A DNA stretch of 64,000 bases from a bacterium HR19 (GTDB lineage Bacteria > Calescibacteriota > Calescibacteriia > Calescibacteriales > Calescibacteriaceae): NCBI GenBank assembly GCA_002898315.1, contig BEHV01000001.1, positions 1 through 64,000 on the forward strand, given 5' to 3'. The notes below the pieces were generated by a model. The model was not told the DNA's origin, ran no database searches, and was given only the letters and a program-made list of their open reading frames with translations. This document shows positions 9,412-18,214 of the stretch, piece by piece. How positions within the stretch are numbered: the stretch's first letter is position 1; every line of letters starts with the position of its first letter. The position numbers were made by a program, and so were the translations under genes.

Positions 9412-10257
9412 TTAGCCGTCTATCAAAGTGTTTGATCTTGTTTCCGCACTTTTTATGTCCTGCTCTCTTTGCAATTTAGTTTCGGCATGTTCTGATGGGA
9501 AATGTGATGGTACAAATGGAAGCTTAATTATAATTTTGATTACCTGAAAGAGAAGTTGAAAAGCAAATGGTATTTTTCTCGGGGAAAGAAGGAATCTGAC
9601 AAAAACTTCACTCAGTCCCACCTTCAAGATAGAAAGAAAATCATCGGGTGTCATAGTCATAGTGTAAATCCAGACAACGGGCGGGAGGGTTTTTCCATGG
9701 AGAACTATTACATCACCTTTATCTTCTGGTTTTTCTGTTCCGCACGGTATAACGAGATGACTTCTTATGCCAAGCCCCTTAGACCAGAATATCATACCAC
9801 CTTGGTAGAGTTTCCGTTCGGATTCCTCCGCATCGGCGCTCTGCCCGGAATTTTCTTTCTCAGAACTTTCTTCATGATTTATTGTACCGGTTTTTTCTCT
9901 CACTTTCAGTATAAGTTCATCTTCTTGTTTTTTCTCTCTTTTTCTGAAGAGCTTCCATATCACGACTTTTGGTGTTATTATGAGGAAGACCTTGAGCAGG
10001 TTTGACACAAGAAAAGAAATAAGGCGAAAGCGAAGATTCCTTTTGAGGAATGACAAAATGGTTTTATCATCTGCCATAAAACGGGTGAATTTTACCATAT
10101 CATAAGGGAAAAGGAAAATTTTATATGGCCAGTTCACTTTTTTCTCAACAATTCTACCTTTTATAAGAACATACTCGTCAAAATCATCTACCTGCTCCGC
10201 TTCATCAAGATAAAAAGGTAAGATGAGTTTTCCAAGACCTTTTGACCAGAGCCTCAT
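9412..10257 (-). CDS. Internally duplicated protein of unknown function
   Basis: A 281-residue protein with two copies of one module, at about residues 1-100 and 154-250. Both begin with [RI]xWSKGLG, continue with LILPF/LVIPC, an acidic loop, [VI]xxxGKxxxPxVW/KxxxxWPYKI, then F and a hydrophobic helix segment. A charged linker rich in glutamate (about 105-150) joins them. No family is recognised. An AAGGAGGTG Shine-Dalgarno precedes the ATG. It lies downstream of, and in the same direction as, the desaturase-like genes, with 53 bp between, and is probably part of the same operon. A role linked to their lipid or isoprenoid substrate is possible but inferred only from position. Confidence 0.75.
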   Translation of the reverse strand: MRLWSKGLGKLILPFYLDEAEQVDDFDEYVLIKGRIVEKKVNWPYKIFLFPYDMVKFTRFMADDKTILSFLKRNLRFRLISFLVSNLLKVFLIITPKVVIWKLFRKREKKQEDELILKVREKTGTINHEESSEKENSGQSADAEESERKLYQGGMIFWSKGLGIRSHLVIPCGTEKPEDKGDVIVLHGKTLPPVVWIYTMTMTPDDFLSILKVGLSEVFVRFLLSPRKIPFAFQLLFQVIKIIIKLPFVPSHFPSEHAETKLQREQDIKSAETRSNTLIDG

Positions 10258-10310
10258 GGCAAAACACCTCCTTTTTTGGAAAAAATGCTAACTTCCAAAT
10301 GCTCCACTCA

Positions 10311-11933
10311 TCATAAATACCCCCTTTGCTTTGCTTCTTTTATAGAAGGTATTTCCTCCCATTTCCATTCTCCGCCGAGATCTTCACAAACAACTTTTGC
10401 AACATTGTAACCAGGTCCCAAAATCACCATACCGCCGGGGTGAGTAGATGCTCCACCCAAATAAAATCCCTCAATCGGAGTTCTGTAAGAGGAACATTCG
10501 GGAGATGGTCTGTTGTACCCCATCTGAAGCGATGTATATGCCCCATGCTTTATTGAGCCCCTTTTCATAGTCAGGGTATGATTTTCTATATCAAGCGGAG
10601 ACCAGCTTATTTCAACAATGACGGTGGATTCGGCTATATCTGGTGAGTATTCAGCCCAGAATTCAAAGCATTTTTTCGCCACCTCTTTTTTCACCTCGTG
10701 CAACCAGATTTTCGTTCCATTTTCTTTGATTTCATACGGAGCCCTCATCTCCCACCTCAAAAGGTGATGCTCTCCATAAGGAACATGTGAAGGAACAAGA
10801 AGGGGGTCAAACACAGAAAGGCAGGAACCGTGCCCTTTTATTTCAATTTTACCCTCGGTGCAATTTTTTATGTGTTCAAGGACATCTTCCTCTGATTCAT
10901 ATCCCATAACAACATTCAAAAATTCAGATATATCCTCACCATACTTTGGATACATGGGTTTTTTACCTATTATTCCTCTGTGGCTTATGAAAAGAGATAA
11001 TCTTTCCCACTCCCATCTTTCCGCAACATCTTTGAGTTCCTCTCCAATCTCTCCCCCGAGGTCTCCGAGTAGTTCTTTGAAGTTCTGTTCAGGGTTCAGA
11101 GTACTTATTATAGCTTTTGCTCTGAGCTGAGTTCCATCTTCAAGCTCAACACCAACCGCCTTTCCATCTTCAAGAATTACTTTTTTGACATAAGCTGTTG
11201 TTATGACATGCCCTCCCGAGAATTCAACAACTCTTCGCAAAGATGAAGCAAGATGATGGGTTCCTCCTTTCACAAGCGCTGAATTGAGAACGCGAAGAAC
11301 ATATATTGGAACGAGAAACCCTATAATCTCATCTGGTTCAAGTCCGAACATTGTTGTTATGTAAAGCAGAGCTGCTCTGACGTGCGGGTCCTGAAAATCA
11401 TAGGAATTAAGGACTTCAAGAGGTGTCATCTCAGATATTTCAGCTATTTTCTTTCCGAGTTCATCTGATTTTTGGAGTTTTTCTGTCTGTTCTACTGGGT
11501 CAAGTGGGGGGAGATATGTTGCTGGGAGGAGGAATTTATCAAACATTTCTTTGAATTCAGCCCACATTTTTTTGAATTTCTCTGCATCTTTTTCAGAGAA
11601 CTGAGATATTGATTCTGCAGATTTTTGGGGGTCGGAATATAACATGAGCGTCTTTCCGTTTTTGAAGAGGAAAGCCATTTGTTTTTCAGGTCTTATAAAT
11701 TTCACTCCCCATTTTTCAAGTTCAAGGTCTTTGTAAGGTGGCATAAGCTCGCCAAGAAGCATATATGTTGCGTGGTGATTGAGTTTGAATCCGCATATTT
11801 CTTGAGTTACCATTCCACCGCCTGTTTCGGGTAGTCGTTCAAGCACGGCAACGCGGAAGCCCGCCTTCTGAAGATACGCCGCCGCCGTAAGTCCGTTCGG
11901 TCCCGCCCCTATAACCAAAACATCATATTCCAT
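10311..11933 (-). CDS. FAD-dependent phytoene desaturase-like oxidoreductase
   Basis: A 540-residue flavoprotein starting with the Rossmann motif VIGAGPNGLTAAAYL and the flavin-binding VLERLPETGGG. Near the C-terminus the GFYLGGASTHPGG and GPGYNVAKV segments match the phytoene desaturase/PYROXD2/CrtO group, which oxidises or isomerises isoprenoids and other lipophilic substrates. There is no crtB-type phytoene synthase in the window, although a prenyl diphosphate synthase lies at 42.3 kb. The ATG has an AAGGAGG site upstream. A 20-bp palindrome 68 bp before the start is a likely operator. A paralogue lies immediately upstream. The actual substrate is unknown. Confidence 0.85.
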   Translation of the reverse strand: MEYDVLVIGAGPNGLTAAAYLQKAGFRVAVLERLPETGGGMVTQEICGFKLNHHATYMLLGELMPPYKDLELEKWGVKFIRPEKQMAFLFKNGKTLMLYSDPQKSAESISQFSEKDAEKFKKMWAEFKEMFDKFLLPATYLPPLDPVEQTEKLQKSDELGKKIAEISEMTPLEVLNSYDFQDPHVRAALLYITTMFGLEPDEIIGFLVPIYVLRVLNSALVKGGTHHLASSLRRVVEFSGGHVITTAYVKKVILEDGKAVGVELEDGTQLRAKAIISTLNPEQNFKELLGDLGGEIGEELKDVAERWEWERLSLFISHRGIIGKKPMYPKYGEDISEFLNVVMGYESEEDVLEHIKNCTEGKIEIKGHGSCLSVFDPLLVPSHVPYGEHHLLRWEMRAPYEIKENGTKIWLHEVKKEVAKKCFEFWAEYSPDIAESTVIVEISWSPLDIENHTLTMKRGSIKHGAYTSLQMGYNRPSPECSSYRTPIEGFYLGGASTHPGGMVILGPGYNVAKVVCEDLGGEWKWEEIPSIKEAKQRGYL

Positions 11934-12000
11934 CTTTTACACCTCCTTTCCCTTTGTTTTTTCACTTCTTTTTACTTACTTTTTCCTTCCATTTTAATTT

Positions 12001-12020
12001 TATCTACCTTCTGGTAGATA
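12001..12020. promoter_or_regulatory. Palindromic operator-like site
   Basis: Perfect 8-bp arms, TATCTACC and GGTAGATA, flank a TTCT centre. It lies between the two desaturase-like genes, 68 bp upstream of the start at 11933, and a TAAAAT sequence adjoins it on the minus strand. The core CTACC-N4-GGTAG recurs at 47526-47543. The size and symmetry fit a TetR-type dimer; no regulator gene is in the window. Confidence 0.6.
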
Positions 12021-12050
12021 GTTTAAAATTAAAAAATTTTGCTTTTGTTT

Positions 12051-13694
12051 TCAAACTTTTTTGAGTTCCGGCAGTTTTTTCAGGAAATACTCATAAGGTT
12101 TCCATCTCCACCATTCCTGCTTTTGTTTTATTCCGAGGTCTTGAGCAACGCACAAAGCAGCAACGTATCCGCTCCCAAGATGAGTCAAAGAAGCAGGCCA
12201 TATACCGTTTGAGAAATAAAGCCCCTGTATTTTTGAGCGTGGAGGAATTCTTCCTGTATACCACTGCGGACCCGAGACATCTCCCCCGAGTTCATGCCCG
12301 TATATAGCAGATGGGTTTCTCCGCCAGTTATCTATTGGTGTAAAATACATGCTATCTACAAGCGCCTCTTTGAAACCATCTACTAACCTTGAGAGGAGTT
12401 CTATGTGCCCTTTGTGGATTTCATCTGTGAAAGACCTATCGTCCCACCTTTTCTTACCTCCGTATCTTCTTAAGTTTATGGGATATTCCATTTCAAAAAC
12501 AAGGACATGGTAGCCGAGTTTGCTTCTTGCAGGGTCAACAGCAGAAAGGTTATACATTTCTGCGATGTCACCTATGACATCAAAAAGTTCTTCATTCTTC
12601 ATTTTCTGGACAGAAATTTTCGCATGCTCCCACGAATCGTAAGCTCTGAGAGGGAAGGGAACTTTCGAGATATCAGGATTCCACAACTCTGATTTCCATT
12701 TTATTCTCCCCTTCACAAGAAAGTAAGATGTAAATGCACAGTGACCTGTCATATCCCAATCTTTCATTTTTCTGAAAAGTTCGGGGTCCTCACGGCGAAG
12801 CATATCTTTATCTAATATTTCAAAAGATACAGGTGGACTTGTGTGCATAACAACTATGTCTGACTCAAACTCTTTTTCGGGATATGGAGTGTTCTCATCA
12901 AGGAAAACTCTGAAACCACCTCCTTCTTTTTTCTCAACTTTTCTCACCCCCGCGTTAAGAAGCAGGGTTCCCCCGTGATACTTGAAGCATCTTACAAGAG
13001 AATGAGGTAATGTATGCATACCACCACGCGGAACGCCGATCATTATTGTGAAAGCAAGTGCGAGCATAACAGCACCCTCTCCCTTTTCGGCAGGGTCTCC
13101 GAACACAGCTATATCAGCTGCTCCGAAAGATGCGGTCTTGAGCCATTCGTTTTCATAAAGGAGGTCAAGCATCTCTAACGCGTTCATTGTTCTGAAATCA
13201 GAAGGAGAAAATCCAAAGTATTTTGAAAGGTTCCAGAGGAAATCTTCTTTTTCTTCTTCTGCTGGGGAGAAAACAGCTGTCTCAAGAATCTCAGGAATAT
13301 CGGGAGATATGCGAGATGATATTTCCAGAAATGTTTTTGCGTCTTTTTCTGAGAATTTCGCTATTGCTTGCGCTGCTTTTTGAGGTATAGCATACCACAC
13401 AAGATTTTTATCTTCCCATACAGTTCCTGCGGGTGCTGTTGCGAAAATAAGGTCAAAACCGAATTTGTCAAGTTCAAGGTCTCCCCAAACAGGGCTCATC
13501 GGGAGGAAGCAAACCCCGGCATGTGTATCAACAGGAATTCCTCCGCCGAATATATCTTCTGTGAGTGCAAAGGGAGCTATTTCATTTCTTTTTTCAAGGA
13601 CAAGTGTTTTGAGACCGCTTTTTTGCAGATAACAAGCTGCTGTTATTCCGTTTATGCCTGCTCCAACCACAATCACATCAAATTTTTTACCCAT
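12051..13694 (-). CDS. FAD-dependent phytoene desaturase-like oxidoreductase (second paralogue)
   Basis: A 547-residue paralogue of the neighbouring 540-residue protein. It has the N-terminal VVGAGINGITAACYL dinucleotide motif, LVLEKRNE, and a C-terminal GLYFSNGIWPASLTHLGSGYV segment equivalent to the FAD-contacting end of the family. The central PRGGMHTLPHSLVRCF stretch is also shared with the first copy (KGGTHHLASSLRRVV). The AGGAGGTGTAGG upstream is a strong Shine-Dalgarno. A separate palindrome at 13754-13773 lies in its promoter region. The retained pair suggests two successive oxidations or a heteromer, as an inference. Substrate unknown. Confidence 0.83.
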   Translation of the reverse strand: MGKKFDVIVVGAGINGITAACYLQKSGLKTLVLEKRNEIAPFALTEDIFGGGIPVDTHAGVCFLPMSPVWGDLELDKFGFDLIFATAPAGTVWEDKNLVWYAIPQKAAQAIAKFSEKDAKTFLEISSRISPDIPEILETAVFSPAEEEKEDFLWNLSKYFGFSPSDFRTMNALEMLDLLYENEWLKTASFGAADIAVFGDPAEKGEGAVMLALAFTIMIGVPRGGMHTLPHSLVRCFKYHGGTLLLNAGVRKVEKKEGGGFRVFLDENTPYPEKEFESDIVVMHTSPPVSFEILDKDMLRREDPELFRKMKDWDMTGHCAFTSYFLVKGRIKWKSELWNPDISKVPFPLRAYDSWEHAKISVQKMKNEELFDVIGDIAEMYNLSAVDPARSKLGYHVLVFEMEYPINLRRYGGKKRWDDRSFTDEIHKGHIELLSRLVDGFKEALVDSMYFTPIDNWRRNPSAIYGHELGGDVSGPQWYTGRIPPRSKIQGLYFSNGIWPASLTHLGSGYVAALCVAQDLGIKQKQEWWRWKPYEYFLKKLPELKKV

Positions 13695-14039
13695 TTTTTC
13701 CTACACCTCCTTCTCTTTTTTATTTTTGACCTCAACACTTTCAATCATAATATAAAGTATAAATTTAAACTTTACACTTTTGTTATTTTTTGAAAATTTT
13801 TTCATTTATTTATTTTTTCAGAAAAGAACGAATTATGTAAATAACTTGGAATCAAAAAAACTAAAAGAGAATGCGGATTTTCAAAATACAAATTAAGCAA
13901 TCGCCTAAATTAATTAACTGTTGCGCTTGCAAAGGATAAAAACTTTTGCTTTGAGGTAAATTACCGCTTACATTTTTTCTAAAAGATAAAAAAATATCAC
14001 AAAACCTCTTGATCTAACTTATTAACTAAATTCTAAAAT
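13695..14039. other. Intergenic region with divergent promoters
   Basis: 345 bp between the minus-strand desaturase-like gene and the plus-strand HDAC-like gene. The left end holds the Shine-Dalgarno of the former and a 20-bp near-palindrome; the right end is AT-rich and carries TAAATT 7 nt before the HDAC ATG. No coding potential or structured RNA was recognised. Confidence 0.6.
13754..13773. promoter_or_regulatory. Near-perfect 20-bp palindrome
   Basis: AAAGTATAAA followed by TTTAAACTTT matches its own reverse complement at 18 of 20 positions. It lies about 60 bp upstream of the start at 13694, overlapping minus-strand TATATT/TATTAT boxes, so a repressor site is possible. It is unrelated in sequence to the CTACC-N4-GGTAG operator. 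Confidence 0.35.
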
Positions 14040-15074
14040 ATGAAGCAAACAGAAAAAGTCGGAATAATCTACGATGATTATTTTTTAGAACACAAACCCT
14101 TCTACTCCCATCCTGAAAATCCAAACAGGTTGATTGCAATTGTAGAGACGCTGAAAAAATACGGATTATGGGATAAACTGAAAAAAATAGATATAGATGA
14201 TATAGAATACGCAGAGGTAGAAGAGCTACTTCATAAAGTCCATTCAGAAGACCATATAAAAATGGTTGAAAGTTTGAAAGGGCATTACGGCAACATAGAC
14301 GCAGATACTTACTACTCTCCCGAAACATCCTCTGTTGCTTTCAGAGCAGCACAGGCATCGGTAAAAGCGGTGGAAGAAGTAATGAAGGGAAAAATAGAAA
14401 GAGTTTTTGTCCTCGCAAGACCTCCCGGACACCACGCAACATTCTCAGAAGCGATGGGATTTTGCTTTTTCAACAACGCAGCAGTATCAGCAGAAAAAGC
14501 CAAAAGTATGGGGGCAGAAAGAGTTCTCATTGTTGATTTTGATGTCCATCACGGTAATGGAACACAAGAAATCTTCTGGAAAAGAGACGATGTCCTCTAC
14601 TTCTCATCTCACAGATACCCGTTCTACCCGGGAACAGGAAGATTTGATGAGATAGGAGAAGGAAAAGGGAAAGGATACACGATCAACCTCCCGCTACCCA
14701 GAGGTTTATCAGATGGAGAGTATGCCAAACTATATGAAGAAGTTCTCGTTCCTGTTATAGAGAAGTTTTCGCCAGATATTGTTATAGTTTCTGCTGGATT
14801 TGACGCGCACTATAACGACCCACTTGCAGATATGAAACTGACAGAAGATGGGTTCGCATATCTTTCACATCTCATAATGACATCAGCTCAAAAATCAAAA
14901 GGATTCGTATTCTTGCTTGAAGGAGGATACAACCTTGAGGGGACTGCGGAAAGCGTAAAAGAGGTTATTCTGACGATGATGGAAGCCAAAACTCCAATAC
15001 GCTCAGATACGCTGATAAACATAGATAGTATCTTATACGAAGCCAAAAAACACTTTAAGATATGGATGGAGTAA
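14040..15074 (+). CDS. Histone deacetylase family protein (class II-like deacetylase)
   Basis: A zinc-dependent amidohydrolase of 344 residues in the arginase/deacetylase fold. Family signatures are RPPGHHA with the paired catalytic histidines, GFCFFNNAA, the zinc-binding VDFDVHHGNG, the second metal ligand in SAGFDAHYNDP, and the GGY tyrosine in LLEGGYN. Bacterial members deacetylate acetylpolyamines, acetoin-related substrates or proteins; which one cannot be told. There is no Shine-Dalgarno. It converges on the DUF35 gene with only 15 bp between the two ends. Confidence 0.92.
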   Translation: MKQTEKVGIIYDDYFLEHKPFYSHPENPNRLIAIVETLKKYGLWDKLKKIDIDDIEYAEVEELLHKVHSEDHIKMVESLKGHYGNIDADTYYSPETSSVAFRAAQASVKAVEEVMKGKIERVFVLARPPGHHATFSEAMGFCFFNNAAVSAEKAKSMGAERVLIVDFDVHHGNGTQEIFWKRDDVLYFSSHRYPFYPGTGRFDEIGEGKGKGYTINLPLPRGLSDGEYAKLYEEVLVPVIEKFSPDIVIVSAGFDAHYNDPLADMKLTEDGFAYLSHLIMTSAQKSKGFVFLLEGGYNLEGTAESVKEVILTMMEAKTPIRSDTLINIDSILYEAKKHFKIWME

Positions 15075-15089
15075 AGTATTAATTTTCCC

Positions 15090-15503
15090 TTATGATTTCA
15101 CTTTTCTGAAAATGTGAAGGGTTAATCCATCTACTTCCTGAAAATCCCACTCAACCTCATCACCTATTTTTATATCTTCACCTTCTAACTTCGTGAGAAT
15201 TCTCCCAACTCCCTCAATTTCAACAAAACCTATTATATCGGGATAAACAAACCTCAAAGCTCTCTTCTGATTTGTGAAAGCATATACCCTACCTCTTTTT
15301 GGAATCTCTATCCACTCTATATTTTCAGAAAAGCAGTTTGTGCAGAAGTTTCTCGGTGGGAAGTCAATGTTTGAACAATCTCTACACTTTGTTGTCATGA
15401 ACTTCCTCTCCTTCAAAAAATCGTAGAACTTCAAAGTTGCCGAATCTCCATAATGCCTTATACCCTCTTTTGATGCTCTTGAAATGATCTCTCTTATATC
15501 CAT
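15090..15503 (-). CDS. Zn-ribbon/OB-fold acyl-CoA-binding protein (DUF35)
   Basis: 137 residues: a helical N-terminus, a rubredoxin-like zinc ribbon (CRDC then CTNC) and an OB fold running from RGRVYAFT to the end. DUF35 proteins bind acyl-CoA and usually partner thiolases or HMG-CoA synthases; no thiolase gene is in view. The start is preceded by TAAAAT 9 nt upstream and no Shine-Dalgarno, suggesting its own leaderless promoter 58 bp after the ATPase gene. Confidence 0.85.
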   Translation of the reverse strand: MDIREIISRASKEGIRHYGDSATLKFYDFLKERKFMTTKCRDCSNIDFPPRNFCTNCFSENIEWIEIPKRGRVYAFTNQKRALRFVYPDIIGFVEIEGVGRILTKLEGEDIKIGDEVEWDFQEVDGLTLHIFRKVKS

Positions 15504-15561
15504 ATCTGGCTAATTTTAAACGAATTTTCCGGATTTCGCAAAATTCAAAAGAATTTTCTCA

Positions 15562-16992
15562 TCAAAACCCTCTCATAAATGGACTAGAACCGTAGTAATA
15601 TCTTCCCGAAACTGATTCCTTTGCTAATCTGTTATATATATATAATCCTTCAAGGAAAAACTCAAGGTATGAAGCTAAAAATTCAGATTCTCTTCTTCCT
15701 CCAATACGTTCGGCGAGATTATAAAGATGTGGAACTTTCTCAAATACCATAGTATATTCCGACGAAGGTTTCATATCAGACGCCTCAAATTTGAAGTCCT
15801 CCCTGAAAAGGTTAAGAAGTGGTTCAAATTCATGTACCTTGTAATACTCATCAAAGATCACCTTAATTGTCTTTTTGAAGAGTTTTTCAAGAATCTCGGT
15901 TTCGCTTTTTTCCATAATAGATTCAACCTCTATTTTACCTATTGATGTATTTATCATGTAGTAAAGGTCAGAAACTCTGGGGACCGCTATTTTTTCCTTC
16001 AAGATATAAGCTCTTTTGTATGCGCTTGCTATAACTATATCGTAGTTAGATATTGTCATTCTGACAGATACTCCCGAGTGCTGGCTGACTTCATCAGATT
16101 TCCTCGCCTGCATGGTGAACTCAGAAATTATATCTCCGATGAACTTCGGTACCTCTATCTTTATTCCGTCTCTGACATCTTTGAAATTAGATTCTTGTTG
16201 AGCAATTTTCAGTTCTATATCTCTGCTGAGAGGATAATGAGTTCTTATCATAGAGTTGAACCTATCTTTGAGTGGAGTGACTATTCTACCTCTTGCGGTA
16301 TAATCTTCTGGGTTAGCGGTGGCAACGACTAAAATATCAAGTGGTAATCTTATCTTATATCCTTTTATCTGTATGTCTCTTTCTTCCATGACATTAAAGA
16401 GCGCCACCTGAACTCTTTCTGGAAGGTCTGGAAGTTCGTTGATAGCAAAAATTCCCCTGTTTGTTCTTGGAATAAGACCAAAGTGTATTACTTCTGGGTC
16501 AGAGAGAGGTCTTCCCTGAGCGACCTTTATTGGGTCAATATCTCCTATGAGGTCGGCAACAGTTGTATCGGGGGTCGCAAGTTTTTCTCCGAACCTTTCC
16601 TCTCTGTGAACCCATCTTATTTCAACATTATCTCCTTTTTCTCTTATCAATCTTATGCATCTTGCACATATAGGAGCAAACGGGCTATCGTTTATCTCAC
16701 AACCATCTACTGCTGGAATATACTCGTCAAGAAGAGTCACAATAGTTCTTATAAGGCGCGATTTTCCCTGCCCTCTTTCTCCAAGAAGAATTATATCGTG
16801 TCCAGCTATAAGAGCATTTATAAGCTGTGGTATTACTGTCTCCTCATAACCCCATATTCCCTCAAAAACTCTCTCACCTCTCTCAAGTTTCTCAAGAAGA
16901 TTTTTTCTTATCTCCTCTTTTACAGATAGGACTTTGTATTTTGCCTTTTTGAGATCGCCGATAGTTTTTATTTCCTTGATTTCTTTTTTCAT
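15562..16992 (-). CDS. ChlI/MoxR-like AAA+ ATPase
   Basis: 476 residues. The Walker A GERGQGKS is at 71-78; there follow a cysteine-containing insert (CEINDSPFAPICARC), the PDTTVADLIGDIDP segment typical of Mg-chelatase ChlI-like proteins, a GIFAINELPDLP Walker B-equivalent, VVATANPEDYT sensor 1 and a helical C-terminal half. Relatives remodel protein or metal-insertion partners, commonly with a von Willebrand A protein, which is absent here. It follows holB by 86 bp in the same direction. The start has AGAGGA about 8 nt upstream. Function unknown beyond ATP-driven remodelling. Confidence 0.8.
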   Translation of the reverse strand: MKKEIKEIKTIGDLKKAKYKVLSVKEEIRKNLLEKLERGERVFEGIWGYEETVIPQLINALIAGHDIILLGERGQGKSRLIRTIVTLLDEYIPAVDGCEINDSPFAPICARCIRLIREKGDNVEIRWVHREERFGEKLATPDTTVADLIGDIDPIKVAQGRPLSDPEVIHFGLIPRTNRGIFAINELPDLPERVQVALFNVMEERDIQIKGYKIRLPLDILVVATANPEDYTARGRIVTPLKDRFNSMIRTHYPLSRDIELKIAQQESNFKDVRDGIKIEVPKFIGDIISEFTMQARKSDEVSQHSGVSVRMTISNYDIVIASAYKRAYILKEKIAVPRVSDLYYMINTSIGKIEVESIMEKSETEILEKLFKKTIKVIFDEYYKVHEFEPLLNLFREDFKFEASDMKPSSEYTMVFEKVPHLYNLAERIGGRRESEFLASYLEFFLEGLYIYNRLAKESVSGRYYYGSSPFMRGF

Positions 16993-17078
16993 CAGCTATA
17001 TCCTCTTAATTTTAAAAATTTTGAAGTGATAAGGAATAATAAGCAAGAAAAATGAACAAATTCAAAAAGGGAAACCAT

Positions 17079-17957
17079 TCAAAAGATAATTGAAGCGAGA
17101 ACAAATTTTGGATTCATAAAGTATGTATCAAGCATAATTCTTGCCTTTTTTAGTTTCTCCCAAAAAATTATAGAAGAACTTTTAAACTTCTCTGCATTAG
17201 ATAGAAGAAAAACCTCAAAAACATCTAAAAACTTTCTCGCTTTTTCTCTATCCTGATCGATATAATACTCAACAAGATTTACGAAGTTGGACTTGAACTC
17301 TGGTTTTTCTGCCACAGCGCTTTCTATCATCTCCCATATCTTTGAAAACTCTTCCTCACTGTCTATCATATCAATAATAGAAGGGTTAGCAAAAGCTATC
17401 TTCTGAACGAGAGAGACAAAATTTTCATTCTGGAACTTACCTTTCAATTTTTCCATCACAAAAGTGTTGAAGTCCTTTGGGAAGAACCTAACTCTTATAC
17501 ATCTTGAAAGAATTGTTGGAGGTATAAAATCTATTTTAGATGTGACAAGGATATAGGTGACATACTGCTTTGGTTCTTCAATGGCTTTCAAGAGAGCCGA
17601 AAATGACTGTTGCGTCATAAGATGGGCTTCGGAGAAAATGATAAATTTGAAGAAAGAATACGGTTGAAACCTTGCAAACCTTATAGCTTCTCTGATATAC
17701 TCGGCTTTCAATCTTTCATCTCCTTCTTTTCTTGAGACGACAAGAATATCAGGGTGCTCCTCAAATACACACTGGGAGCAGAATCCACAAGGTGGCATAG
17801 TGCCACACAGAAAAGACCTCGCAAAAAACTTGGCAAATGATAGCTTGCCTATTCCATCGGGTCCCCAGAATATATAAGCACGAGATGAAGAAGAGTTCCT
17901 AACAACCTCCGAGAAAAATCTGAAGTTTTCAGGAAAAAGCTTTTCAAAAAAGTTCAT
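17079..17957 (-). CDS. holB: DNA polymerase III delta' subunit
   Basis: 292-residue clamp-loader subunit. GPDGIGK at 32-38 is the P-loop region; a CGTMPPCGFCSQC zinc-binding module follows at about 70-83, then SEAHLMTQQSFSALLKAIEEP and the SRC motif in ILSRC, which is the arginine-finger region acting in trans on gamma/tau. It helps load the sliding clamp at the replication fork. The N-terminal start lies 2-4 nt after a TATTAT box with no Shine-Dalgarno. Confidence 0.92.
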   Translation of the reverse strand: MNFFEKLFPENFRFFSEVVRNSSSSRAYIFWGPDGIGKLSFAKFFARSFLCGTMPPCGFCSQCVFEEHPDILVVSRKEGDERLKAEYIREAIRFARFQPYSFFKFIIFSEAHLMTQQSFSALLKAIEEPKQYVTYILVTSKIDFIPPTILSRCIRVRFFPKDFNTFVMEKLKGKFQNENFVSLVQKIAFANPSIIDMIDSEEEFSKIWEMIESAVAEKPEFKSNFVNLVEYYIDQDREKARKFLDVFEVFLLSNAEKFKSSSIIFWEKLKKARIMLDTYFMNPKFVLASIIF

Positions 17958-18025
17958 ATATAATAAAGGGAAAAAGAAAAAGCAAAAAATATGTTTCTTC
18001 TGAAAAATTTATTAATTTTTATATT

Positions 18026-18196
18026 ATGCCTGATGGAGTGAGAGAGATTTCAGGTAGGGAGATAGCACAACCCTCACCTCCCCCGAGGAGGGAGCCACCA
18101 CCCCCTCGGGAAAATCCCCCTCCTCCCCGTGAAAATCCCCCACCTTCTCCAAGAGAACAAAACCGTCCCCAGAGAATAATAGATACATTCGCATAA
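18026..18196 (+). CDS. Proline-rich small protein (56 aa)
   Basis: A short frame whose middle is built from repeats of PPPPREN, PPPPREN and PPPSPREQ, bounded by MPDGVREISGREIAQ and QRIIDTFA. Half its residues are proline, arginine or glutamate. The DNA is far richer in G and C than its surroundings. A TATATT lies directly before the ATG and there is no Shine-Dalgarno. No family is recognised. The regular repeats and clean end motif favour a real coding sequence; an alternative is a fragment of a larger proline-rich protein. It stands between the starts of holB and the end of the HpnA-like gene. Confidence 0.5.
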   Translation: MPDGVREISGREIAQPSPPPRREPPPPRENPPPPRENPPPSPREQNRPQRIIDTFA

Positions 18197-18214
18197 AATA
18201 TCTTTATTCTTCCT

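Noticed and set aside
9556-10005. 149-aa frame on the plus strand
   Set aside because: Lies antisense within the duplicated WSKGLG protein, which has a Shine-Dalgarno and internal repeat symmetry.
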